This document shows, piece after piece, positions 53,330-60,466 of a stretch of DNA of 64,000 bases; the stretch's first letter is position 1, and the number at the start of each line of letters is the position of its first letter. The translations under genes were made by a program, and so were the position numbers. Source of the DNA: JASMHC01 sp964453855. Lineage in GTDB: Bacteria; Pseudomonadota; Alphaproteobacteria; Rhodobacterales; Rhodobacteraceae. The stretch spans positions 5,129 through 69,128 of the forward strand of contig CAYVRN010000006.1 in NCBI GenBank assembly GCA_964453855.1. The letters are read 5' to 3'. Under the pieces are notes generated by a model. The model worked only from the letters and a program-made list of their open reading frames with translations. It was not told the DNA's origin and searched no databases.

Positions 53330-53460
53330 AAAGTGGCGGGCCCGCCTGTTGGCGAAGTGTCCTCACCGAGCGCAGGTATCCCCTGCACCCTCCGGGTGGT
53401 CTGTGGGGGTCTCGGTGGCCATCACGGGGTTGGTCCCCCATCCGGCACGGAGCCACTTTT
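53330..53460 (+). ncRNA. Candidate structured RNA, class unknown
   Basis: AAAGTGGC (53330-53337) pairs exactly with GCCACTTT (53452-53459) over 114 bases. Inside, CACCGAG (53364-53370) pairs with CTCGGTG (53411-53417), and that stem encloses hairpins GCAGG/CCTGC (53372-53386) and ACCC/GGGT (53387-53397). CGCC/GGCG (53343-53354) and GGGG/CCCC (53426-53438) form two more. The 3' arm ends in TTTT like a terminator. The region lies between two convergent genes, so it is no leader of either. A TATATGAT about 15 bases upstream might be a -10 element. No SRP, RNase P, tmRNA or tRNA signature was seen. Confidence 0.45.
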
Positions 53461-53531
53461 GTCGACGGGCCAAGTTATCGGTTGCAAAGATTAAAGGCAG
53501 ATAACAGGGGCGTACGGTGCCCCTGTTGCTG

Positions 53532-55529
53532 CTACATCCCGTTGCGGGGGATGGACCTGTGCCACGTTCGGTCGCTGACCAGTTCGTCGCCGTCCCATGT
53601 TTTCAGCTCGGCGCTGATGTGGAACGTGTCGCGGTCGGCAGTCATCGAGGTGGTGCACTCGGTTGTCACCTGCCAATCACCACGGCCCATGGTTTTGAAC
53701 CAACGGATATCTGCACGTGCAGACAATGGATCATCGGCATTGATCCGCCACTCTTCTCGTGTTTCGGACGATTGTGACAAGCCGTGTTTTAGGTCGGTGA
53801 CATGCCCGCTGTCGTTGGTGATGCGCATCACCGATTGGCCAGTGTCCAGATCGATATCGCGCATGCGGGTGCAACCGGCTTCGCGATGGGTTTCGATGTT
53901 CCATGGCTCGGAACCTTCGGGCTGTTCGAACCTCCATTCGGGGCCTTGGGATGTCGGGCGCACGGGCAGGGTGAGTTCTCCGCCTGTGATCGTGACTGTG
54001 GCCAGTTCCGGCGCAGGCCAGAGGAAGGGCCAGTAGTTGGTTTGCACAGCGAGGAGCAGCTTGTGCCCCGCCGGAACACGATAGCCGCATTGGTCAAGGT
54101 CGAAGGCAACTTCGAATTCTTCATCCGGCGTAAGGGGTTCGGGGTGTTCATGCGAATTGCGATGTTGCAGGTTCAGCATCCCGTGGCTGATCAGCGCCGA
54201 GGTGCCATCCGGGAAGACATCACAAAGCCGCACGGCGATTTGCGCGGCTGGTTTGTCCGAAGACAGTTTAAGTCTGATACGTGGCCCACCGACGATATCG
54301 GTGTCGGTTGCCAAAATCTCTCCGTCGAAGCAGGCGGACAGGGCATCGTCTGCGCGCTGATCCTGAGGGAACTCGGGACCGTAGGCGAATGGGAAATATT
54401 CGCCGCCCGTTGCACCGCAGTCGGCAGGCGAGCAGACCGACAGATTGCAGTCGCCCACGGCCCCGAGCCCTGCATTGGACAGGGGCATTTCCCGCCAATC
54501 GGTATCCGGCGCGGGCCATGTTGCGTCTGCAATCCATCGACCCGGACGTTCGGGCAGCCACGCCTTGGGTTTGACCGAATCCATCAGGTAAATCCGCATG
54601 TCAGGGTCTTTGTCGACGCCGGTATCGATGCCTTTCAGCCAGTGATCCCACCAGCGTTTGCACTCTTGAAGGAACCCGATGGCGGGTTTGGGACCTGCCA
54701 TATGCGGATACTTATGAATCCACGGCCCTACGATGCCCTTGACCGGGGCGTCCACGTTGCTGACAAGATGGTTGATCGTGTTGCGGTATCCGTCATGCCA
54801 GCCGCCGACAGACAGCACGGCGGCTTTGATCTTGGAGTAGTCTTCGCACACCGAGCCGTGCTTCCAGAACTCATCCCGTGTCTGGTGATCAAGCCATGTT
54901 TCCAACAGAAACGGCTGGTTCTCCAGCCGCTGCTCCCACATCTCGCGCCATGAATTCGGCGCCAGTTCCGGATCCGGCGGACGCGAGGAATAGGCCAGCA
55001 TTTGCGATGCCCAGCCAAGGTTTTCGCCCAGCAGGCAGCCACCCTTGTAATGGATATCGTCGGCGTAGCGATCCACGGTGGACATCATCGAAATCACCGC
55101 CTTCAAGCCCTCGGGTTGTTGGGCGGCAACCTGCAGGCAGTTGAACCCGCCCCAGCTGATGCCCTGCATGCCGACATTCCCCGTACACCATGGTTGCGAC
55201 CGCGCCCATGCAATGACCTCGCAGGCGTCGTCCCATTCTTGCTGGGTGTATTCATCCTCCATCAGGCCGTCACTGTCGCCGTTGCCGCGCATGTCGACGC
55301 GGACATAGGCATAGCCATGCCCCGCCATCCACGGGTGGCTGATCTCATCCCGTGCGATGGTTCCGTCACGTTTGCGATAGGGGAGGTGTTCCAGAATCAT
55401 CGGAACGGGGTCGTCTTCGGCGTCCTCGGGCATCCAGATACGCGCCGACAAGCGGCAACCGTCTGACATGATGATGTGTTGGTCTTCGATGACCTTAATC
55501 TTGCGGGGGAAGTCGGTTCTGATCTGCAT
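53532..55529 (-). CDS. CocE/NonD-family hydrolase
   Basis: Alpha/beta-hydrolase of 665 residues with a C-terminal jelly-roll (X-Pro dipeptidyl-peptidase C-terminal) domain. The start ATG at 55529 is preferred to GTG 55535. Nucleophile elbow GISWGGFNCLQ matches G-x-S-W-G-G of the family, and the N-terminal YVRVDMRGNGDSDG and the PWIHKYPHMAGP region with its His fit. Known members cut cocaine esters, X-Pro peptides or beta-lactam acyl groups. Next to a peptide-type ABC system it could act on an imported peptide or ester, but this is inference. No signal peptide is seen. Confidence 0.88.
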   Translation of the reverse strand: MQIRTDFPRKIKVIEDQHIIMSDGCRLSARIWMPEDAEDDPVPMILEHLPYRKRDGTIARDEISHPWMAGHGYAYVRVDMRGNGDSDGLMEDEYTQQEWDDACEVIAWARSQPWCTGNVGMQGISWGGFNCLQVAAQQPEGLKAVISMMSTVDRYADDIHYKGGCLLGENLGWASQMLAYSSRPPDPELAPNSWREMWEQRLENQPFLLETWLDHQTRDEFWKHGSVCEDYSKIKAAVLSVGGWHDGYRNTINHLVSNVDAPVKGIVGPWIHKYPHMAGPKPAIGFLQECKRWWDHWLKGIDTGVDKDPDMRIYLMDSVKPKAWLPERPGRWIADATWPAPDTDWREMPLSNAGLGAVGDCNLSVCSPADCGATGGEYFPFAYGPEFPQDQRADDALSACFDGEILATDTDIVGGPRIRLKLSSDKPAAQIAVRLCDVFPDGTSALISHGMLNLQHRNSHEHPEPLTPDEEFEVAFDLDQCGYRVPAGHKLLLAVQTNYWPFLWPAPELATVTITGGELTLPVRPTSQGPEWRFEQPEGSEPWNIETHREAGCTRMRDIDLDTGQSVMRITNDSGHVTDLKHGLSQSSETREEWRINADDPLSARADIRWFKTMGRGDWQVTTECTTSMTADRDTFHISAELKTWDGDELVSDRTWHRSIPRNGM

Positions 55530-55628
55530 GGGCACAGGTTAGGCACAAGACAGCCTATTAACCAAGCCTGTTTGCGACAAATGCTCTTGGGGCCTTTTCT
55601 AATCCGCTGCCAAAAGCTAGGAAGACGT

Positions 55629-56288
55629 ATGATATTCAACCTACCCAATATCCTGACGGTATTTCGTCTGATCGCTGCGCCTTTGGTGCCGCTCGTGTTT
55701 TTGTTCGTGATGCGACCCTACGCTGATTGGATTGCGCTGGTTTTATTCGCCAGCGCTTCGATCACCGACTGGTTCGATGGCTATCTGGCGCGCAGCTGGA
55801 ACCAGACAACCAAGCTGGGCACCATGTTGGACCCGATTGCTGATAAGGCCATGGTGGTCACAGCTTTGATGACGCTGACGGCGCTTTACGGTGTCTCGTT
55901 CTGGATTCTGGTGCCGGCTGTGGTGATCATGTTCCGCGAGACATTTGTGTCTGGCCTGCGAGAGTATCTGGGCGATACGGCCGGAACGCTGAAGGTCACA
56001 AAACTGGCCAAATGGAAAACTACCGTACAGATGCTGGCGGTGTCGGTTCTGCTGGCGCATGGCATTTTTGAGCACTACGTGGGAATGTCTTCGTTCGGGA
56101 TGGATGGCAATACGTTTGACGGGATCATCAGTGGCGAGATCGAGGATGTAATTGGCCTACGCTGGAAATACTTGGCATACCGAATATCGTCTGATGTTGG
56201 CGTGGCGCTGCTTTGGGTGGCTGCGTTGCTGACACTGATCACGGGTTGGGATTACTTCCGCAAAGCCACAACACATTTGAAGGATTGA
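55629..56288 (+). CDS. pgsA: CDP-diacylglycerol-glycerol-3-phosphate 3-phosphatidyltransferase
   Basis: Makes phosphatidylglycerol phosphate in the inner membrane, 219 residues from the ATG at 55629 (RBS AGGAAG). The frame extends upstream but without a good start. The CDP-alcohol phosphotransferase motif D-G-x2-A-R-x8-G-x3-D-x3-D is exact in DWFDGYLARSWNQTTKLG then TMLDPIADK. Opening MIFNLPNILTVFRL is typical of PgsA. It is 2 bases before moaD; linking pgsA to moaD-moaE is the usual order in Rhodobacterales. Confidence 0.96.
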   Translation: MIFNLPNILTVFRLIAAPLVPLVFLFVMRPYADWIALVLFASASITDWFDGYLARSWNQTTKLGTMLDPIADKAMVVTALMTLTALYGVSFWILVPAVVIMFRETFVSGLREYLGDTAGTLKVTKLAKWKTTVQMLAVSVLLAHGIFEHYVGMSSFGMDGNTFDGIISGEIEDVIGLRWKYLAYRISSDVGVALLWVAALLTLITGWDYFRKATTHLKD

Positions 56289-56290
56289 TC

Positions 56291-56539
56291 ATGCTGGATG
56301 TGATGTATTTCGCTTGGGTCCGTGAACGCATTGGTCTGCCGAAAGAGCAGGTTAAAACCTCTGCGGCCACAGTAATGGACCTGGTCGAGGAACTGCGTGC
56401 CCGCGAGCCGCGCTATGCTGCCGCGTTTGAGGACATTGGTGCGCTTCGGGTGGCCATTGACCAAGAGTTAACCGACTTTGACGCGTCTCTGGACGGAGCC
56501 CGTGAAGTGGCGTTTTTTCCGCCGATGACAGGAGGCTGA
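56291..56539 (+). CDS. moaD: Molybdopterin synthase sulfur carrier subunit
   Basis: Ubiquitin-like small subunit, 82 residues, that ends in the required Gly-Gly (PPMTGG). The C-terminal glycine is thiocarboxylated and gives sulfur to precursor Z (cPMP) in the MoaE active site. Start ATG 56291 has AAGGATTG; the frame back to 56213 is inside pgsA. moaE follows after 3 bases. Confidence 0.95.
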   Translation: MLDVMYFAWVRERIGLPKEQVKTSAATVMDLVEELRAREPRYAAAFEDIGALRVAIDQELTDFDASLDGAREVAFFPPMTGG

Positions 56540-56542
56540 ACC

Positions 56543-56986
56543 ATGAGGATTGCAGTGCAGTCCGAGCCTTTCGATTTCGGTGCCGAGGCGTCTGCGTTTG
56601 CGTCCGGGCACCACGATCAGGGGGCGGTTGTCACCTTTACCGGCATCGTGAGGAATAACCCCGAGGGTACGCTGGAGCGCATGGTGATCGAGCACTACCC
56701 CGGCATGACCGAAAAGGCGCTGACCAAGATCGCCACCGAAGCGCAAGAGCGCTGGGACTTAGGCGACGTGCTTGTGATCCACCGCTACGGTGATCTGTCC
56801 CCCGGAGAGATGATCATGATGGTCGCCACCGCCTCGCGCCACCGCAAAAACGCTTTTGAGGCGGCAGAGTATCTGATGGATTACCTCAAATCCCGCGCGC
56901 CGTTCTGGAAAAAAGAGTTTCTGGCGGGTGGCGCCGAATGGGTCGCAGCCAGGGACGAGGACGAAGATAGTCTGAAACGCTGGTAA
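56543..56986 (+). CDS. moaE: Molybdopterin synthase catalytic subunit
   Basis: Large subunit of molybdopterin synthase, 147 residues. Conserved pieces: GAVVTFTGIVRNNPEG, LVIHRYGDLSPGEMIMMVA, ASRHRKNAFEAAEYLMDYLKSRAPFWKKE, with the catalytic Lys in the last. It follows moaD closely. Ends just before a hairpin-rich intergenic region with a dispersed repeat. Confidence 0.96.
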   Translation: MRIAVQSEPFDFGAEASAFASGHHDQGAVVTFTGIVRNNPEGTLERMVIEHYPGMTEKALTKIATEAQERWDLGDVLVIHRYGDLSPGEMIMMVATASRHRKNAFEAAEYLMDYLKSRAPFWKKEFLAGGAEWVAARDEDEDSLKRW

Positions 56987-56988
56987 CG

Positions 56989-57050
56989 CGGGGGCGCTGC
57001 CCCCGTCACCTGCGGTGACTCCCCCGGAGTATTTTTAGTAAGATGAAAAC
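56989..57050 (+). repeat. Dispersed intergenic repeat, copy 2
   Basis: Hairpin CGGGGGC-GCT-GCCCCCG (56989-57005) and a second hairpin TCACC-TGC-GGTGA (57006-57018) lead into CCCGGAGTATTTTTAGTAAG and ATGAAAAC (57023-57050). The tail is close to the copy at 57157-57191 on the other strand. It begins 2 bases after the moaE stop, so the hairpins may also end that transcript. Confidence 0.65.
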
Positions 57051-57060
57051 GATTTGGTAA

Positions 57061-57075
57061 TCTTCTTGGGCCAAA
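57061..57075 (-). repeat. Fragment of the dispersed repeat tail
   Basis: TCTTCTTGGGCCAAA is the reverse complement of the copy 1 segment 53234-53248 with one difference in 15 bases. It is the tail of the repeat without its hairpin or AGTATTT part, between the two facing copies. Confidence 0.5.
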
Positions 57076-57123
57076 GTCTGTGAGCGCTACAGGCTGGAGA
57101 GTCGATGGGCGTGTAAGGTGAAA

Positions 57124-57156
57124 CCCCGCTCTGAGCGATCAGGGCGGGGCGCTTTT
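57124..57156. terminator. Bidirectional terminator between moaE and the 2OG oxygenase gene
   Basis: CCCCGCTCTGA (57124-57134) and TCAGGGCGGGG (57139-57149) pair over 11 positions (one T-G) around a GCGA tetraloop. CGCTTTT follows on the plus strand, and TTTC on the minus strand, so it could stop both convergent transcripts. Confidence 0.75.
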
Positions 57157-57191
57157 GTTTCATCTTACCGAAAATACTCCCGCCGGAGGCG
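57157..57191 (-). repeat. Dispersed intergenic repeat, copy 3 (inverted)
   Basis: On the minus strand a short hairpin CGCC-TCC-GGCG leads into GGAGTATTTTCGGTAAGATG and AAAC. The tail matches copy 2 at nearly every base, and the two copies face each other across 106 bases. It starts 9 bases downstream of the oxygenase stop codon. Confidence 0.65.
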
Positions 57192-57200
57192 TCCGCGCTG

Positions 57201-57977
57201 TCACCCGGTTCTGCCGTAAAAGGTCATGCGGGCGGTTTCCGACAGGGCGACGCCGGGTTCCGAATTATACGCCAGCACGGCAAGCATCCGTGTGCGGTTT
57301 CCTTCGTTCGGGGCGACGCGATGCAGGGAATTTCGGCCCCTGAAAAACACCAGCGTTCCGGCTTGGGCGTTGATCTGGTGAACAGGGGATTTGCCATCCA
57401 GTACGTCAGCGACGGCATCAAAGCCCATTTCACCGGCATCAGCATCGCGCAGACGGGTGACGTATTCAAACGTACCGCCCGTTTCAGGGGCCTGCACCAT
57501 CAGGGTAATCGAAAACGACGAGTTGTCGAAATGCCAGCCCAGTTCCTGTCCCTGTTCGTGAAAATGCAGATTGATCGACGACAAAGGGTCTGCGTATTCG
57601 AACAGTTGTTTTTCGTCTAGAACATGGCACAGGAACGCGCGGAAATCGGCGTTGTCATAAAGCTGGCGCAGGGGCGAGCTAGCGCTGATCTGGTCGTCTG
57701 TTAGACAGCCTTTGGTCGACAGGACCATGCGGTTGCGCGGATGATCGGACGGGAAGGCAGGGTCGGGTTTGGACAGGTAGACCGTGTGGTGCTCGGGTTT
57801 GGTATAGACCTGATCTCGTTGCGCGTCGCCTTCGTCCTGAACCTGTCGGATCGCGTCCGGGTGTACAAATCCCTCCATAACAAAGACGCCATCGACGTCA
57901 AAGGCCGCTTTGCAGGCGTTGCGAAAGCCGTGGTCTGTGATGGGGTATCTTTGCAGATCAACGATATCTGACAGCAT
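57201..57977 (-). CDS. 2-oxoglutarate/Fe(II)-dependent oxygenase family protein
   Basis: 258 residues with the iron facial triad His149-x-Asp151 (in GWHFDNSSF) and His219 (in SLHRVAP), and Arg228 or Arg230 for the 2-oxoglutarate carboxylate. The Asp is present, so a hydroxylase is expected and not a halogenase (which has Gly or Ala there). Cores read INLHFHEQGQELGW and TRMLAVLAYNSEPG. Substrate unknown; related proteins hydroxylate free amino acids. It lies 14 bases after rarA on the same strand and is probably co-transcribed. Confidence 0.82.
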   Translation of the reverse strand: MLSDIVDLQRYPITDHGFRNACKAAFDVDGVFVMEGFVHPDAIRQVQDEGDAQRDQVYTKPEHHTVYLSKPDPAFPSDHPRNRMVLSTKGCLTDDQISASSPLRQLYDNADFRAFLCHVLDEKQLFEYADPLSSINLHFHEQGQELGWHFDNSSFSITLMVQAPETGGTFEYVTRLRDADAGEMGFDAVADVLDGKSPVHQINAQAGTLVFFRGRNSLHRVAPNEGNRTRMLAVLAYNSEPGVALSETARMTFYGRTG

Positions 57978-57991
57978 TCAACCGGACCTTT

Positions 57992-59299
57992 CTATTGCCG
58001 ACGCTTGTCGCGGAGTTTGGAAAACCACTCGACACGTTTTTTCAGTTCTCGCTCATAGCCGCGTTCGACGGGCATATAATAGACGGGCCGTTTCTTCATG
58101 GTTTCGGGAAAGTAGTTCTGGCCCGAAAACCCGTCTTCGGCGTCGTGATCATAGGCGTATCCGTCACCGTAGCCTTGGTCTCGCATCAATGCCGTGGGCG
58201 CGTTCAGGATGTGTTTTGGGGGCGGTTCCGATCCTGTGCGGCGAGCGGCGTCGCGGGCAGCTTTATAGGCGGCATAGGTCGCGTTGGATTTCGGGGCGAG
58301 TGCTAGATAGACCACGGCTTGGGCCAGCGCCAACTCGCCCTCGGGGCTGCCCAGACGTTCGTAGGTTTCCCATGCATGCAGGCATTGGGTCTGGGCATTG
58401 GGTTCGGCCAATCCGATATCTTCGACAGACACGCGGGTTAGTCGGCGGGCCAGAAAGCGGGGGTCTTCGCCGCCCTCCAGCATGCGAGCAAACCAATAAA
58501 GAGCCGCATCCGGGTCAGAGCCGCGTATGGATTTGTGCAGGGCCGAGATCAGATTGTAATGCTCGTCACCTGATTTGTCGTATTTTGTGGCGCGGCGCAT
58601 TAGCCGTTGTGACAAGGCATCGGTGGTCAGTTTCTTGTCCACTTTCCACGCCGTAACTTGTTCAATCAGGTTCAAAAGCGCTCGACCGTCGCCGTCAGCC
58701 ATTTCCAGCAGCGCTTCTCGGGCTGGGCCATCAAGGGGAAGCTCGCGGTTCAGTTCTTGTTCGGCCCGTTGTGCCATCAGTTCAAGATGGGCCAGATCCA
58801 GCCGTTCAAGAACCAGAACCTGAGAACGGCTGAGAACAGCGGCGTTCAACTCGAACGAGGGGTTTTCTGTGGTCGCGCCGACCAGCAGGATGGTGCCGTC
58901 CTCCATATAGGGAAGGAATCCGTCCTGTTGCGCTTTATTGAAACGGTGGATTTCGTCGACGAACAGCAAGGTGCCTTTGCCGTTCTGGCGGCGTAACTTG
59001 GCGGCCTCAAAGACCTTGCGCAGTTCGGGAACGCCGGTGAATATCGCACTGATCTGGACGAAATGCAGCTCGGTTTCGTCCGCCAGAAGACGCGCGATGG
59101 TGGTTTTACCAACCCCCGGTGGGCCCCAGAAAATCAGTGACGACAAGCTGCCCGAAGCCAGCATCACCCCAAGTGGACCTTCGGGGCCAAGGATGTGCTC
59201 TTGCCCGATCACATCCGACAAGCGCTTGGGCCGCAGGCGATCCGCCAGCGGTCGCGGGGCTTTGTCGGTTGCATCAGGAGAGTCGAAAAGGTCTGCCAT
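57992..59299 (-). CDS. rarA: Replication-associated recombination protein A
   Basis: AAA+ ATPase (also MgsA) of 435 residues that acts at stalled replication forks, related to clamp loaders and eukaryotic WRNIP1. Walker A GPPGVGKTT, Walker B LLFVDEIHRFNKAQQD, sensor-1 LVGATTENPSFELN and a C-terminal tetramerisation region with ALYWFARMLEGGEDPRFLARRL are all in place. Opening PRPLADRLRPKRLSDVIGQEH is typical. It is first in a unit with the 2OG oxygenase gene and divergent from the DCC gene. Confidence 0.96.
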   Translation of the reverse strand: MADLFDSPDATDKAPRPLADRLRPKRLSDVIGQEHILGPEGPLGVMLASGSLSSLIFWGPPGVGKTTIARLLADETELHFVQISAIFTGVPELRKVFEAAKLRRQNGKGTLLFVDEIHRFNKAQQDGFLPYMEDGTILLVGATTENPSFELNAAVLSRSQVLVLERLDLAHLELMAQRAEQELNRELPLDGPAREALLEMADGDGRALLNLIEQVTAWKVDKKLTTDALSQRLMRRATKYDKSGDEHYNLISALHKSIRGSDPDAALYWFARMLEGGEDPRFLARRLTRVSVEDIGLAEPNAQTQCLHAWETYERLGSPEGELALAQAVVYLALAPKSNATYAAYKAARDAARRTGSEPPPKHILNAPTALMRDQGYGDGYAYDHDAEDGFSGQNYFPETMKKRPVYYMPVERGYERELKKRVEWFSKLRDKRRQ

Positions 59300-59462
59300 T
59301 CGGAAACCTTAACCGCATAATTTCAGGCCGAAAAGCCCGGTTAACAAAGCTGCCATTGTCCTATCAAGTGGCCGTGGAAGACTGCGACCGTGAAACGCTT
59401 GCTAGCAAGCGATTGCGCATTACATGCTTTTCAGGAACCATTCAAAATCACAGGCCGAGATC

Positions 59463-59849
59463 ATGACGTCGCCCACCCAGACCCGTGCACTTTATAACGG
59501 TGCTTGTCCTGTTTGTGATAAGGAGATGTGCCACTATGCGGACTATGTTTCAGACCATGCGCTGCCCGTAGCCTTTGATGATCTGAACAAGGTAGATTTG
59601 GCGCAATGGGGCGTGACCGAGGATGAGGCGACAAGGTTGCTTCATGTGCAGCACGGTGGTGCATTATTCATTGGGTTTGAGGCTTTTCTGGTGCTTTGGG
59701 ATCAGATGCCACGGTATCGCATTTTAGCACGGTTGGGGCGTTTACCTGTGATTTACCAAGTATGTGCTTGGGGATACGCAAACGTCGTTGCCCGTACCAT
59801 TTACCTTCGACACAAGCGGCGCCAAAGACGGAAAAGCGGGAACGCATAA
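59463..59849 (+). CDS. DCC-family thiol-disulfide oxidoreductase-like protein (DUF393)
   Basis: 128 residues from ATG 59463; a start at 59424 would add 13 residues with no RBS. The family CxxC motif sits near the N-terminus in LYNGACPVCDKEM, with a following helical domain and a basic C-terminal tail (RHKRRQRRK). Physiological role of the DCC family is not established; it is thioredoxin-like by fold. It ends close to the rplQ terminator, which lies on the opposite strand. Confidence 0.82.
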   Translation: MTSPTQTRALYNGACPVCDKEMCHYADYVSDHALPVAFDDLNKVDLAQWGVTEDEATRLLHVQHGGALFIGFEAFLVLWDQMPRYRILARLGRLPVIYQVCAWGYANVVARTIYLRHKRRQRRKSGNA

Positions 59850-59877
59850 AAAACCCCGCCAGTTGCCTGACGGGGTT
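59848..59877 (-). terminator. Terminator of the rpsM-rpsK-rpoA-rplQ transcript
   Basis: On the minus strand AACCCCGTCAG pairs with CTGGCGGGGTT (59852-59877 on the plus strand) and runs into six T residues that overlap the last bases of the convergent DCC gene. It is 26 bases after the rplQ stop. It may also work in the other direction, though the T run there is missing. Confidence 0.88.
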
Positions 59878-59903
59878 CGATTGATCCTAGACGGATCGAA
59901 TTT

Positions 59904-60332
59904 TTACTCTTCGGCGTCTGCCGTTTCGTCTTCTGCTGCAACGCGTGCTTTGTCAGCTGCGCCTTTTGCGTTTACGTCGCGGTCAACCAGTTCGATGATG
60001 GCCATTGGCGCCATGTCACCATAACGGAAGCCGGCTTTCAGAACGCGGGTGTAGCCACCCTGACGCTCGGCGTAGCGGGGGCCAAGAATTTCGAACAGTT
60101 TGGCAACGTCTTTGTCTTCTTTCAGCTGTGCAGCTGCCTGACGACGGGCGTGCAGGTCACCGCGCTTGCCCAAAGTGATCAGCTTGTCCATGACGCGCTT
60201 CAGTTCTTTGGCTTTCGGCAGGGTGGTTTTGATCTGTTCGTGTTCGATCAGCGAACCGGCCATGTTAGCGAACAGCGCTTTGCGGTGCTCGTGGGTGCGG
60301 TTCAGGCGGCGGTAGCCTCGTGCGTGACGCAT
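59904..60332 (-). CDS. rplQ: 50S ribosomal protein L17
   Basis: 142 residues. It starts MRHARGYRRLNRTHEHRKAL and continues with MAGSLIEHEQIKTTLPKAKELKRVMDKLITLGKRG, split here, both strict L17 signatures, with GGYTRVLKAGFRYGDMAPMAIIELVDRD after that. A short acidic tail (about 20 residues) extends past the conserved core, as in other alphaproteobacteria. Last gene of the operon, 134 bases after rpoA. Confidence 0.98.
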   Translation of the reverse strand: MRHARGYRRLNRTHEHRKALFANMAGSLIEHEQIKTTLPKAKELKRVMDKLITLGKRGDLHARRQAAAQLKEDKDVAKLFEILGPRYAERQGGYTRVLKAGFRYGDMAPMAIIELVDRDVNAKGAADKARVAAEDETADAEE

Positions 60333-60440
60333 AATAGTCTCCTAAGTCTCGTTTTGCTTTGTCTGACGGCCCATGCGTAGCGGACCGTTCTCCTTGGGGC
60401 GGAAGTGCCCATTTGTTCCCCGGCTGTCCGGGCATTGTTT

Positions 60441-60460
60441 GGCGGGCGCGGACGCCCGCC
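60441..60460 (-). other. Perfect hairpin just after rpoA
   Basis: GGCGGGCG-CGGA-CGCCCGCC, 8-base stem with a 4-base loop, starting 6 bases after the rpoA stop codon on the minus strand. There is no T run, so it probably does not end transcription but could set the ratio of rpoA to rplQ message. Confidence 0.55.
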
Positions 60461-60466
60461 GAATTC

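Noticed and set aside
53330..53460. 6S RNA, SRP RNA, RNase P RNA, tmRNA or a cobalamin riboswitch
   Set aside because: The SRP loop GGAAGCAG, the RNase P GAGGAAAGTCC, a tRNA T-arm and the cobalamin-box GCCACTG were not found on either strand. At about 131 bases it is shorter than usual 6S RNA and lacks the known neighbours of that gene. Left as class unknown.
53802..54953. A 383-codon plus-strand frame inside the CocE-type hydrolase
   Set aside because: Antisense to a gene with a complete nucleophile motif and domain order; no recognisable protein.
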